Counted from the stretch's first letter, positions 9,708 to 18,608 are shown. The stretch is 64,000 nucleotides of DNA from Aerococcaceae bacterium zg-1292 (GCA_016126655.1 CP065955.1:1905001-1969000); one strand, 5' to 3'. The notes: a model not told the origin generated them from the sequence alone. Program-made: numbers and translations.

Positions 9708-10119
9708 GATGAATCACTCCTGAAAATGTTTGATTGTTTTGATAAGTTAAGACAATTTCAATTACAGGTGCTTGATAAGAAACATACCACTCTTTTACTT
9801 CATAAGCATAAGGTTGATGCCCGGGTTTCTTAAACAATTTGTTATTTTGTAACACTATTTGATAGGGCTGCTTGCCGGCAGATAAATTAATTTGAGTCGG
9901 TGTCACACTCTCAAGTTGATAGTGCTTTAACTCTTGCTCTAACATTACCATCAACTGCACCCAATCAGCGGCATGATTATCAATTTCTAGCTGGCGAATT
10001 TTCTGATAAGACGATAACGCACTGAAAAGACTATGTACCATCATACTAATGATGAATAATGATAACAAAGCTTCCCACAGTATAAATCCTTTTCTATTCA
10101 ATCGCTTCAAGTAAGACAT
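9697..10119 (-). CDS. comGF: ComGF minor pseudopilin
   Basis: 140 residues from the ATG at 10119 (MSYLKRLNRKGFILWEALLS), chosen because GGAG lies 9 bp before it; longer frames run back into comGE. Class III prepilin signal RKG/FILWEALLSLF followed by a transmembrane helix; the remainder matches the ComGF domain (LMVMLEQELKHYQLESVTPTQ..). Role: minor subunit of the competence pseudopilus that brings DNA to the membrane. Overlaps both comGE and comGG. Confidence 0.85.
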   Translation of the reverse strand: MSYLKRLNRKGFILWEALLSLFIISMMVHSLFSALSSYQKIRQLEIDNHAADWVQLMVMLEQELKHYQLESVTPTQINLSAGKQPYQIVLQNNKLFKKPGHQPYAYEVKEWYVSYQAPVIEIVLTYQNNQTFSGVIHLEE

Positions 10120-10438
10120 GATGGGTTGCTCCATTCTCAAAAGAAATCCAACATTGGCTTTCATCACAATCAAATTCCGTAATTGCATCATACTGCACAT
10201 TATATAACGCTATCCGGTTACGTAACGTTTCGCCTTGACTATCCTTAGCCAGCTTCAACTTGACTAAATCATAAAAGACACGCCACTGATGCATTTCAGC
10301 TTGCAAGCGCGATAGTCGTAACACTTCTGATTGAAAACCCGGAATATACAGCATTAGCATCACACTCATTAACAAAAAACCAACCAATGCTTCCGTCGCA
10401 CTAAACCCTCGGTTATTGACGCACTTCAAATTTACCAC
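10094..10438 (-). CDS. comGE: ComGE minor pseudopilin
   Basis: 114 residues. Prepilin-type N-terminus VNNRGFSATEALVGFLLMSV with cleavage expected after the Gly before FSATEA, then one hydrophobic helix and a small soluble domain containing a Cys pair (FDCDESQCW) that could form a disulfide. Position between comGD and comGF and overlapping ends (25 bp on each side) give the name; sequence alone is weak in this family. Confidence 0.8.
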   Translation of the reverse strand: MVNLKCVNNRGFSATEALVGFLLMSVMLMLYIPGFQSEVLRLSRLQAEMHQWRVFYDLVKLKLAKDSQGETLRNRIALYNVQYDAITEFDCDESQCWISFENGATHHVLLEAIE

Positions 10439-10835
10439 TTCCTAATTGAAACACTAGCTGCACTTCTTTTCCAGTATCAGAATAAAAATACACCGTACTA
10501 AATTGGTCGGTACGACCATTGGCTAAATAATTAAAATCGTAACTCTTATACATTTTCCATCCCGGCGGAAAAGGAAATTGTACCTCATTAAAAATCACAC
10601 GATTCTGTGCTGCTTCAAAACGAACCGTTCGTGTTCGCTGCATAACAATCGCTTCTTGTTGCGCTAAATTCAATTGCGCACTCACTTTTTCAAAAAATAG
10701 TCGCTCAGCGATGCTTTGCTGCCATGATTGGAAAGGGAGACGAACAACCATTAACAATACAAAGCTCATCATCAATAAGACGACTAAACACTCCATTAAA
10801 CTAAAGCCTGCGCAATTTTTCTGCCTACTCCACAT
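10413..10835 (-). CDS. comGD: ComGD pseudopilin
   Basis: 140 residues with a type IV prepilin leader (NCAGFSLMECLVVLLMMSF, cleavage after AG) and a GspH/ComGD-like beta domain. Two cysteines lie near the leader. Overlaps comGC by 11 bp and comGE by 26 bp. Expected to be processed by the ComC peptidase, which is not encoded in this window. Confidence 0.85.
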   Translation of the reverse strand: MWSRQKNCAGFSLMECLVVLLMMSFVLLMVVRLPFQSWQQSIAERLFFEKVSAQLNLAQQEAIVMQRTRTVRFEAAQNRVIFNEVQFPFPPGWKMYKSYDFNYLANGRTDQFSTVYFYSDTGKEVQLVFQLGSGKFEVRQ

Positions 10836-11169
10836 TGATTGGCAACTGAATTACAGCATCCGAAGTAAGTTTTAACAAACGTTCTGCCTCATCCGATTGT
10901 TTTTGCGTAATATAGCCTTCTGAAACTAATTTTGCCAAGGACGCATCTTTTGAACTTTCTACTAAATTATACGTATTGACTTGCGTTTCAATAATTTCAG
11001 CAATATTAGCTCGCGCTTGCTTTTCAATTCGGTCGCGTTGACCGGCAACGTTTGGAATAATAATCGCCATTAATAGTGCCACGATAATTAGTACAATCAG
11101 CATCTCTATTAATGTAAATCCTTTTTTATTCTTGATGCACAGTAACTTTTTTACTAGCTTCTCTCTCAT
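10825..11169 (-). CDS. comGC: ComGC major competence pseudopilin
   Basis: 114 residues. Textbook class III leader: basic segment, KKGFTLIEMLIVLIIVALL, with Glu at +5 of the mature protein, then the PNVAGQRDRIEKQARANIAEIIETQVNTY helix typical of ComGC. It forms the body of the transformation pilus. Follows comGB by 25 bp. Confidence 0.95.
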   Translation of the reverse strand: MREKLVKKLLCIKNKKGFTLIEMLIVLIIVALLMAIIIPNVAGQRDRIEKQARANIAEIIETQVNTYNLVESSKDASLAKLVSEGYITQKQSDEAERLLKLTSDAVIQLPINVE

Positions 11170-11194
11170 TCATTTTTCACCATCTTTCTCTAAT

Positions 11195-12271
11195 TTATAA
11201 ACCATCCATTGTTAACATTGGTAACATCATCAATAAATACATCGCCATCACCATAACCGCAATGATAATAAACAGGATTGGTTGTAAATATGTCAATTTT
11301 TTTGCGATATCTTCCAACATATCTGACAAAATTTTGGCAGCATAAACTAAACACTTCGTTGGCAATTGACTCGTTAACTCGCCCTGATAGATAATCATGC
11401 CAAACTCAGAGCGAAACAACTGTAACTGGTCAAGTGTCGTCTTCAATTCCTCGCCTTGCTGATACCCTGACTGCAAATACAATGCCAATTCACTAAGAAA
11501 TGGATCTATCGGATACTGCACGATAAAATCAATCGTTTGTTGAATAGAAAACCCGCCACCGATAAAATGTCCTAAAGTATCTGCTAATTTATAGGTCGTG
11601 TAACTGCGAATCCAATGCCGTATAATGGGTACTTTAAGTAATATTTTGTTACGAGTCATGTAAGTTTGTTTCATTAAATATAAATCAAAAAACAAATAGA
11701 TAACGACTACAATCCCTAAGCCGCCTAGCATCAACTGCGGCAAGTACGTGAAAAAAAGTATCAATACGCGAACGAGTATATTCGAATCAAAGGTTTCCTG
11801 AGAAATAAAACTGGTTATATGGGGTAATAAGAACAAGCGCATCCCTAATAGTAGGATAATCAAAAAGACAAACATCACACACGGATACATCAATACTTTG
11901 ATAATCTTCACTTTATTTTCTTGGCTTTTAGCTAATTTATTTGCACTCGTTAACAATGCATCATAAAACCGACCTTGTCGCTGAGCGTAATAAAGTTGTG
12001 CAACTATATCGAGCGAATAGCCTATTTGACGCAATCCAATCTCAATCCCTTTACCCGACGCTAAGGTTGTCACCAATATATGAATCAACGGCTGATACTT
12101 CGGCATCAAAAGTTCCATGAAGACCAATGCTTGATTCAAGGAAAATCCCTCTGTCAATAATTCATATAAGGTTCGTAAAAAATAAGATTGATCTTTGGCA
12201 GGTAATTTAGAAATGGGTTTGCGCTCAAATAATTTCAAATTGGTGATAGCTTTTCGTTGAAAGATACCCAT
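11195..12271 (-). CDS. comGB: ComGB, polytopic membrane platform of the competence pilus
   Basis: 358 residues with two T2SS-F domains, each ending in hydrophobic helices (about residues 120-165, 170-195 and 325-350). Works with the ATPase ComGA to assemble ComGC. The start overlaps the 3' end of comGA by 47 bp, with AAAGGCGTGG before the ATG. If comGA is not repaired by splicing or excision, ComGB would lack its motor. Confidence 0.93.
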   Translation of the reverse strand: MGIFQRKAITNLKLFERKPISKLPAKDQSYFLRTLYELLTEGFSLNQALVFMELLMPKYQPLIHILVTTLASGKGIEIGLRQIGYSLDIVAQLYYAQRQGRFYDALLTSANKLAKSQENKVKIIKVLMYPCVMFVFLIILLLGMRLFLLPHITSFISQETFDSNILVRVLILFFTYLPQLMLGGLGIVVVIYLFFDLYLMKQTYMTRNKILLKVPIIRHWIRSYTTYKLADTLGHFIGGGFSIQQTIDFIVQYPIDPFLSELALYLQSGYQQGEELKTTLDQLQLFRSEFGMIIYQGELTSQLPTKCLVYAAKILSDMLEDIAKKLTYLQPILFIIIAVMVMAMYLLMMLPMLTMDGL

Positions 12272-13928
12272 TTGCCCACGCCTTTCTCAGTTTTTGATTC
12301 AATGTTTTAAATATCGCCGGTTCCTGATGACATGCACCCAGTAATGCTTGCCCCTCCAGTATTTCAAATAAGGCATATCGATTATCATGAAAACTTGGAA
12401 TTAACCGCTGTGATACAATACCGATGAGTGTTTGCTGAATTTGCTGATTAGTTACCGATAATTCTTGCAGGCGACCAATTACACCTAAGGTGTTTTTCGC
12501 ATGAATCGTCGCAATCATCAAATGACCCGTCAACGCTCCACGAATAACCATTTTTGCTGTTTCCTCATCTCGAATTTCTCCGATTAATAATATATCGGGA
12601 TGGTGACGCAACGCTGCTTTAATCAACTGCTCGTAAGAGACACCTGCACGATAATTAACCTCTGTTTGTAGAAATTGTGGCTCAATAATCTCCACAGGGT
12701 CTTCCATTGTAATGATTTGTAGCGTCTCTTGCGCCATACGCTCGCGTAATAAATGATAAATGGTCGTCGTCTTACCTGACCCTACCGGACCCGAAAATAA
12801 AATTAATCCACTTTTTCGTTGTACCAATCGCTTCAAACGCACTAAATCATCTGGAAAGTAGACATCTAAATGATTTTGTTCCTGCTTTTTTTGATGAATA
12901 ACCCGGATGACTAACGACTCGATTAAATCAATATTAGTAATCGTCGACAAACGCAGCTCAATCCGCCCGATGGATGTTTGATAATGAATCGCGCCCGACT
13001 GTGGTTTCCGCTTTTCTCCAACATCTAAATTCGCCAAAAATTTAAGATAACTAATTAATTTTTTACCATTAGTCAAAAGTACGACTATTCATAAAAATAA
13101 ATACTACATTCAACTTTCCCATCCTGAGCCGAATTTTGCCAAAGCTACTTTTCGTTTGTTATGCTCTTAGCAGGGCGTAGTATATTAAAGTGGTTCGTCT
13201 TTACGGCTGACCTACCACTATAAATGTACTATTTAATTTTCAATGAATAGTTGTACTTTTGACACATTTCCAATAAGACGCAACCCTTATCAGCCTAGTC
13301 AATTCTAGTCACTCCCATTACAGGACGTGCGTAGACTATATGTCAATCTCTGTTTAGAGACCAAGTATTTTTCCACTGTCTTTCGCTTACAGTGTACTCT
13401 CCCATCAGGAGATAGTCGTTAGAGGTTATTCATATCCTTTTTAGGACTTAGAACATTCCTACCGAAACAAACCCTTGTTAATATCTACTTAGCACTACCG
13501 TTTCTTGTCGTCACTCACAAGCACTGAATAGCTTTTATTTCAGCTTATAGACATCCTACTCATTCTTTCTAGTTTCCATACCTTCACGCTCGATGTTTCC
13601 ATCCACGTTGTGGTTGAGTTGGCTCTTGAGGTTCTTCCTCGGTTTAACTCTTGTTATGATACACACCAATCACTTGATGTGCAGGGCTTTCTATTTATCA
13701 TATTTACTCAATGTATAAAACTCAAAAACTTCGTGGGTTATATATATTGTTGTAAACTGTTAGTTTACCCCAGTCCAACGGTTTTTCTGCATAGAACTGC
13801 ATTTTGCCAAATTGGCGAAAATACAATACATATTGCTGACTGACCGGCAATAAATGAATATCGGATACACTTTGATTCACTGCATCTTTTACTAATTGTT
13901 GAACGTCTTCTTCAATCGCCGACTGCAT
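12225..13928 (-). CDS. comGA: ComGA competence ATPase, interrupted by an IStron-like element
   Basis: Two coding parts, 13770-13928 (MQSAIEEDVQQLV...KPLDWG) and 12225-13067 (KKLISYLKFLANLDVGEKRKP...), separated by a 702-bp element. Removing exactly 702 bp rejoins D-W-G-K-K-L-I-S in frame and gives a 333-residue protein of normal ComGA length. Walker A GPVGSGKTTT, the Asp box EDPVEI, Walker B ILLIGEIRD and the GALTGHLMIATIHAK segment are intact in the second part. Start chosen at 13928 because GGAGGAGGTG sits just upstream; a frame open to 13973 lacks one. Role: PilB/GspE-type motor of the transformation pilus. Without RNA splicing or DNA excision the first part ends after 15 foreign residues, so competence would fail. 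Confidence 0.88.
13068..13769 (-). mobile_element. Minimal IStron-like element (group I intron with IS607-type ends) in comGA
   Basis: 702 bp with no transposase frame, inserted between G residues of TGGGG, with GG at both borders and no other target duplication. On the sense strand of comGA it begins with hairpin GTAAAC..GTTTAC, then has ATCAAGTGATTGGTG (13664-13678) and the group I intron P7-like strands AACGACTATCTCC (GACTAT at 13412-13417) and ATATAGTCTACGC (13333-13338), which pair GACTAT with ATAGTC. The same blocks in the same order occur in the element at 59281-60023. IStrons combine a group I intron with IS605/IS607 transposon ends and can splice out of host mRNA; neither tnpA nor tnpB is present, so this copy would be non-autonomous. 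Identification as group I intron is from core motifs; the exact splice sites are not determined. Confidence 0.82.
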
Positions 13929-13973
13929 AAGCACCTCCTCCGCAATTCTTGCTCGCTTAAGTTGACTTAGCAT

Positions 13974-14702
13974 CCACCTCGAAAAATTTCAGCACCTATC
14001 GCTGCTTTCGCTGCATTTATTCCAGTGCGCCAACTTTCGCGTAATGTTTATCCCATAACCACTGATAAATACACAAAATTGATGGCAATTACTTTTTTTA
14101 TCACTAAAATTTGTCAAGAATTTTTCGTCTCAAAATGTATGACTGATATCTATTGTTAAATTCAATGCTTCGCAACATATCAATAGCTGCAAAAATTAAT
14201 TGTAACAATCAGTACATCAGACATTAAGGAGTGCGCTCTAGGTATTGCAGAGATACCAGGTTTTGAGATACACTTCGCCAAGTAAACAGACTTCTAAATA
14301 AATTATTAAGATAGCAATTACTACCATCCATCAAATACACATTCGGTTATTATTAATTTGTAAAAAAATCACAAACATACATTCAAAACTAGAATAAATC
14401 CAGTATTTATGACCTCAATTTATCTTTTATTGGATTTTGCAAATCGATTAAATTGTACGATTGATGATTTGATAATTCAGATAATAATCTGAAATACAAT
14501 TTGAGTGATATTCTTCTATAAAAATAATCTATAAAATCTATCGGTTCATATTGAACCGTCACCCTGGTATTATTTTGCAAAAAATTTATTAGGGTGTTTT
14601 TATATTGGATTACGCATCGCTTAAAATCATAAAATTCAATAGCGCGTTTTGATTTTGTATAAAAAATCGAATTTTAACCTTTCGCCTTTCCTACCAGAAA
14701 AA
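13974..14702. other. Gene-free AT-rich region upstream of comGA
   Basis: No supportable gene on either strand. I looked for a competence (ComX/SigH-type) promoter box upstream of comGA and found no convincing match. A hairpin CGGTTCA..TGAACCG lies at about 14540-14556 and an imperfect CACCCT..AGGGTG stem followed by TTTTT ends near 14606. The region appears to be decayed DNA. Confidence 0.5.
14685..14702 (+). repeat. Left copy of an 18-bp direct repeat
   Basis: CCTTTCCTACCAGAAAAA, identical to 16471-16488. The two copies bracket about 1.77 kb containing the transposase remnant and the nucleotidyltransferase locus. Confidence 0.7.
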
Positions 14703-15020
14703 GGCAAAGACTTTAAAGACAAAAACACTGCCCAGCTTTACACTGATGAATGGTTGGGTTAAAATAAAGTTGCGAAAATTTATGAGCACTCCTTTGTAAA
14801 TCATGTGTTCGTGAATATGTTATTGATGATATCTATACAAATTCGATTGAAGATTTTGGGCTGGCCTCAAACCTAGTGTACTGGGAATCTACCTTTCTTG
14901 GTCTAAGAAACATCTACAAGATGATGTAGATAAGTTTGTTTTCCGCTATAGTACTCGTAATATGGCAGAATAGTGACCGTCTCAATCTTCTATTGGCATC
15001 TTCAGGATTCGTACTACATA
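14703..15020 (+). pseudogene. Decayed IS1595/ISXO2-type transposase, C-terminal remnant
   Basis: Translating across several frameshifts and stops recovers GKDFKDKNTAQLYTDEWLG, then YEHSFVNH..REYVIDDIYTNSIEDFW, then LGIYLSWSKKHLQDDVDKF followed by VFRYSTRNMAE and DRLNLLLAS. This order (YTDEW with a catalytic Asp, NSIEDFW with the Glu/Asn box, FVFRYSTRN near the end) matches the C-terminal half of IS1595-group DDE transposases. The N-terminal half and the inverted repeats are not recognisable, so it is a relic. Confidence 0.72.
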
Positions 15021-15078
15021 TATGGAGTTAATCTATGGATAAACTACATGCAGAAATGGAGCGAACGCTTTCTAAAAA

Positions 15079-15115
15079 ATTGATAATAAGCTAGTTGATT
15101 ATCAATTTTCTCTCT
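15079..15115 (+). terminator. Stem-loop/terminator-like hairpin
   Basis: AAAATTGATAAT..ATTATCAATTTT around AAGCTAGTTG, followed by CTCTCT rather than a strong T run. It separates the transposase relic from the small gene at 15456. Confidence 0.4.
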
Positions 15116-15455
15116 GATATTTTTTAAAAAGTAACATCTTAGTCATTATAATCGACCTATACTCGGGAGGTGGTTCATATCATACCGAAAATTTCTCCAA
15201 GACCTATCCAACTATACGATTTATAAAAACTTGAAAAGATTCCATAAATGAGCATACAGGCTCGACTTTCTGAATTAAATACTGAAGTAAATATTTCAGA
15301 TAATAAAGATAAAATTAATACCTTTTTTATAAGAAGTATCAGTTTAGAAGGTCTGAGATTCTGTTTGAGAAAGATGAACTAAAGCTCTCCCATCTTGATT
15401 TGAAATTACAACAATCACTGGATTATAGCCCGAAAGAAGATAAGGAAGGTGGAAA
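15116..15455 (+). other. Region upstream of the small hypothetical gene; fragmentary frames only
   Basis: Contains GGGAGGTGG-like purine stretches and short open frames (for example from ATG at 15248, about 50 codons) that end early and resemble no family I know. It may be the degraded 5' part of the gene that continues at 15456. Confidence 0.35.
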
Positions 15456-15740
15456 ATGGATTGGTATGACTACATGATAAACGCATCGAAGCAATCACGC
15501 TTTAATGCTAGCCACTGGTTTCGTTATTTGCGAAAAGTTATTTTTGAAGACCATTCTTATTTGACTGACGAAGATGTCAAAAAATTACTAATCTCCAAAG
15601 AACTAACAGATTTTCAAAAAGTTAGTTTGAAATATGCTATTCAAGAGCATACACCAACCCATGAATATGTAGTTTCGTTAAATCAGCCTGCTAAATTAAC
15701 CAATGTACAAAAAATGATGGAGAAATACAAGCATGGATAA
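15456..15740 (+). CDS. Hypothetical 94-residue protein upstream of a nucleotidyltransferase-like gene
   Basis: MDWYDYMINASKQSRFNASHW..: soluble, mainly helical by composition, no membrane segment and no motif I recognise. GGAAGGTGG precedes the ATG. Its stop overlaps the ATG of the next gene (CATGGATAA), a sign of translational coupling with the frameshifted nucleotidyltransferase. A paired small gene and nucleotidyltransferase recalls AbiE/MenA-like toxin-antitoxin layouts, but nothing in this sequence identifies it as an antitoxin, and it could be the surviving 3' end of a larger gene. Confidence 0.55.
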   Translation: MDWYDYMINASKQSRFNASHWFRYLRKVIFEDHSYLTDEDVKKLLISKELTDFQKVSLKYAIQEHTPTHEYVVSLNQPAKLTNVQKMMEKYKHG

Positions 15741-16313
15741 AATGAGACGTGTTTTTGAAGCTTTGAATCATGAGTTATTTCAAGCAAATCTTCGTTTAAC
15801 TATCATTGTGTTGGTGGTTATGTCTTAGAGTACCATGATTTGCGAGCCACACAAGATGTAGATGCCTTTTATGAAGAAAATCAGAAAATCAGAAAATCAG
15901 AAAATCAGAAAATCAACGCAATTATCGCTCGTGTAGGACAACAATTCAACTTGAATACTAACGAAGAACTATGGCTCAATAATAATGTGGCTAATATGAA
16001 TAAACAGCCACCATTAAATTTGTGTGAGGCTCTATATTCTTTCGAGAATTTAACTGTTCTAGTTGCTCCGATTGAATATGTGCTAGGGATGAAGATGGTT
16101 AGTACCAGAGAGCAGGATTTGAAAGATATTGGAGCGATTATCAAATACAAGCACTTCCGTTCGCCATTCAATACCTTTGATGACTTGAAAAGCATGGGAT
16201 TTGACAACATTGACTTCTCTGTTCTCCTAGAAGGCTTCAGTTATGCCTATGGTATAGACTGGCTAGAAGAATTTTTTAAAGAGAATCAAGAAAAACTTAG
16301 AAGGTATTATTGA
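15733..16313 (+). pseudogene. DUF6036-like nucleotidyltransferase, frameshifted
   Basis: The frame starts MDKMRRVFEALNHELFQANLRLTI and then shifts; the next frame continues CVGGYVLEYHDLRATQDVDAFY and runs on to a 16313 stop. The joined product carries GG-Y and D-V-D, the metal-binding core of polymerase-beta-type nucleotidyltransferases, followed by SFENLTVLVAPIEYVLGMKM. One nucleotide change near 15810 therefore breaks an otherwise full gene of about 190 residues. Just after the DVD motif is a 5x8-bp tandem repeat that is currently in frame with both flanks. The frame from ATG at 15840 lacks the GG motif, so it is probably not a functional alternative. Confidence 0.7.
15875..15914 (+). repeat. 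AGAAAATC tandem repeat, 5 units, inside the nucleotidyltransferase
   Basis: Five perfect 8-bp units, 40 bp. Because 8 is not a multiple of 3, any change of unit number other than by three shifts the frame; 2, 5 or 8 units keep it. Two units would read EENQKINAIIARVG without the added eight residues. Confidence 0.9.
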
Positions 16314-16326
16314 TAATTCTATCAGA

Positions 16327-16363
16327 TTAAAAAGACGATTTCCTAGCTTGGAAGTCGCCTTTT
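16327..16363 (+). terminator. Terminator after the nucleotidyltransferase
   Basis: AAAAAGACGATTTCC, loop TAGCTT, GGAAGTCGCC then TTTTTT, with G-U pairs in the stem. Except for this and the direct repeat at 16471, the 16314-16643 gap holds only the rpoY-rnjA promoter region. Confidence 0.65.
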
Positions 16364-16470
16364 TTGATATTATTGATATACTATAATTTCGATTGGTATA
16401 AACACATATATAGTTTCCGAAGATTCTTAATAGGCAACTAAAAAATATCACGCATTAATATATCCTCTCA

Positions 16471-16488
16471 CCTTTCCTACCAGAAAAA
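16471..16488 (+). repeat. Right copy of the 18-bp direct repeat
   Basis: Exact copy of 14685-14702 (CCTTTCCTACCAGAAAAA), close to the promoter of rpoY-rnjA. Confidence 0.7.
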
Positions 16489-16521
16489 CCGCCCACGTTT
16501 CTATACTTCATCCTTGAATTA

Positions 16522-16530
16522 TGTTAAAAT
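16522..16530 (+). promoter_or_regulatory. Likely -10 of the rpoY-rnjA promoter
   Basis: Extended -10 TGTTAAAAT, about 115 bp upstream of rpoY; the matching -35 (near TATACT at 16502) is poor, as is usual with an extended -10. The leader of about 100 nt has no gene. Confidence 0.45.
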
Positions 16531-16643
16531 GAGAACAGTAGTGGCTAGTGGCAATGGGAAAGAGAGGCGTCAAATTGTCGATTCTCTACCCCCTTACTTG
16601 CCATTAACCGTCAATTCGTTAAAGAACTAAAGGAGTATCGCAA

Positions 16644-16859
16644 ATGATTTTTAAAGCAACTTATCAAGAAACAAAGACACAAGTCCCCTTACGTGAAAAT
16701 ACTAAGTCACTTTACATTAAAGCTGACAGCAAAGTTGAAGCCCGTGAAAAATTTGACCAAAACACACCATACAGTATTGAATACTTACAAGAAATTTCAG
16801 AAGCGCACTTAGAGTATGAGCGCGAACATAATCCTGATTTTGAAATCTTGGAGTTTTAA
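16644..16859 (+). CDS. rpoY: RNA polymerase epsilon subunit RpoY
   Basis: 71 residues: MIFKATYQETKTQVPLREN..SLYIKADSKVEAREKF..YSIEYLQEISEAHLEYE. This is the small Firmicutes RNA polymerase subunit (YkzG), which resembles phage Gp2-type proteins. It is characteristically followed at once by rnjA, as here (2-bp gap). AAAGGAG precedes the ATG. Confidence 0.95.
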   Translation: MIFKATYQETKTQVPLRENTKSLYIKADSKVEAREKFDQNTPYSIEYLQEISEAHLEYEREHNPDFEILEF

Positions 16860-16861
16860 TT

Positions 16862-18583
16862 ATGTCGGTATCACTGAAAAATAATGAAACAGGCATATTC
16901 GCACTAGGAGGATTAGGCGAAGTTGGGAAAAATATGTATGGTGTCCAATTTCAAGATGAAATTATCCTTTTAGATTGCGGCGTGATGTTTCCAGAAGATG
17001 AACTATTAGGAATCGATTATGTCATCCCGGATTTTCAATACATCTTACAAAACAAGCATAAAGTCTCTGCACTTATTATTAGCCATGGCCATGAGGACCA
17101 TATTGGTGGCGTCCCCTTTTTACTGCAACAATTTAATGTACCGATTTATGCAGGTAAATTAGCCAGCGCCTTAATTCGTAATAAATTAAGCGAACGCGGT
17201 TTATTGCGTGATGCAAACATTACTGAAATTGACGAAACTAGTGTCTTACGCTTTAAAAAGACGACTGTCAGTTTCTACTTAACAACACATAGTATCCCGG
17301 AAGCATACGGTGTCGTCGTCAAAACACCTCCAGGTAATATCGTTTTTACTGGAGACTACAAATTTGATTTTACACCCGTGGGTAAGCCAGCTGATTTACA
17401 TCGTATGGCGCGCATTGGTGAAGAAGGTGTCTTAGTCTTACTCGGCGACAGTACCAATGCTGAAATCCCGACCTTTACCAAATCGGAAAAAGTAGTCGGT
17501 CGCTCCATTAAAAACATTATCCAAAGTGTGGAAGGCCGTGTGATTTTCGCAACCTTTGCGTCAAATGTATCTCGTTTACAACAAGTAGTAGAAGTTGCAA
17601 AAGATACTGGACGTAAAATTGCTGTATTTGGTCGCAGCATGGAATCAGCCATAAAAACAGGACGCGAATTAGGCTATATCAACACGGACGGTCAAGACTT
17701 ATTCGTTGATGCACGTGATATGCAATCAGTCGACAGTAAAAAACTCATTATCCTTTGTACAGGTTCTCAAGGCGAGCCGATGGCGGCACTTAGTCGTATC
17801 GCTAATGGCACACACCGTCAAATTACCGTACAACCAGATGATACAGTAATTTTTTCAAGTTCACCTATTCCAGGTAATACACTAAGTGTCAACCGTGTGA
17901 TTAACCGTTTGACTGAATTGGGTGCTACTGTGATTCACGGAAAAGTAAATAATATTCACACCTCTGGACACGGTGGCCAACAAGAACAATTATTGATGCT
18001 ACGCTTAATGAAGCCGAAATATTTCATGCCGGTGCATGGTGAATTCCGTATGCAAAGCATTCAAGCTGAACTCGCACAAGAAACAGGTATTCCAAAAGAG
18101 CATTGTTTCGTGATGAAAAATGGTGATTTATTAGCCGTCACTCAAAACTCTGCACGCATTGCAGGGAATTTCCAAGCGCAAGATGTGTATGTAGATGGTA
18201 GTGGTATCGGTGATATCGGCAGCATTGTTTTACGTGATCGCCGCACCCTGTCTGAAGATGGCTTGATGATTGTGACAGCAACCATTGATTATGCCGCTAA
18301 ACAATTAGTCAGCGGACCTGATATTATGTCACGTGGCTTTATCTATATGCGTGAATCGCTTGACCTAGTCAACGAAATTCAATCCGAACTACGCGCAGCG
18401 ATTTATCGTGCATTGTCACAGCCGACTGTTTCCGAACGACAACTACGTGACACCATTTTTGATACCATTTATCCGCTAATTCATGAACGCACTGAACGTA
18501 AGCCGATGGTATTACCTATTTTATTAGATATCAATAAAGGCGTTCGCAAACGTATACCGCTTGCGACAGATGAAAAAAAATAA
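16862..18583 (+). CDS. rnjA: Ribonuclease J1
   Basis: 573 residues. Metallo-beta-lactamase/beta-CASP nuclease with 5'-3' exo- and endonuclease activity in mRNA decay. Metal-binding motif SHGHEDHIGG at about residues 77-86, further ligands in TTHSIPEA and GDYKFD, the beta-CASP helix region (FATFASNVSRLQQV) and the HTSGHGG and PVHGEFRM motifs; RNase J C-terminal domain ends the protein. Co-transcribed with rpoY. Confidence 0.97.
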   Translation: MSVSLKNNETGIFALGGLGEVGKNMYGVQFQDEIILLDCGVMFPEDELLGIDYVIPDFQYILQNKHKVSALIISHGHEDHIGGVPFLLQQFNVPIYAGKLASALIRNKLSERGLLRDANITEIDETSVLRFKKTTVSFYLTTHSIPEAYGVVVKTPPGNIVFTGDYKFDFTPVGKPADLHRMARIGEEGVLVLLGDSTNAEIPTFTKSEKVVGRSIKNIIQSVEGRVIFATFASNVSRLQQVVEVAKDTGRKIAVFGRSMESAIKTGRELGYINTDGQDLFVDARDMQSVDSKKLIILCTGSQGEPMAALSRIANGTHRQITVQPDDTVIFSSSPIPGNTLSVNRVINRLTELGATVIHGKVNNIHTSGHGGQQEQLLMLRLMKPKYFMPVHGEFRMQSIQAELAQETGIPKEHCFVMKNGDLLAVTQNSARIAGNFQAQDVYVDGSGIGDIGSIVLRDRRTLSEDGLMIVTATIDYAAKQLVSGPDIMSRGFIYMRESLDLVNEIQSELRAAIYRALSQPTVSERQLRDTIFDTIYPLIHERTERKPMVLPILLDINKGVRKRIPLATDEKK

Positions 18584-18608
18584 TAGCATAAGTCACTCAT
18601 TAATAGGT

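Noticed and set aside
13068-13769. Treating the comGA insert as a group II intron
   Set aside because: No GTGYG start, no domain V and no reverse transcriptase; the core pairing fits a group I intron instead.
12225-13928. Calling comGA a plain pseudogene
   Set aside because: Both parts are undamaged, the insert is in sense, and its exact removal restores the frame; that is unlike simple decay.
13929-14100. Competence (cin/ComX) box upstream of comGA
   Set aside because: I found no convincing TACGAATA-like sequence at a suitable distance.
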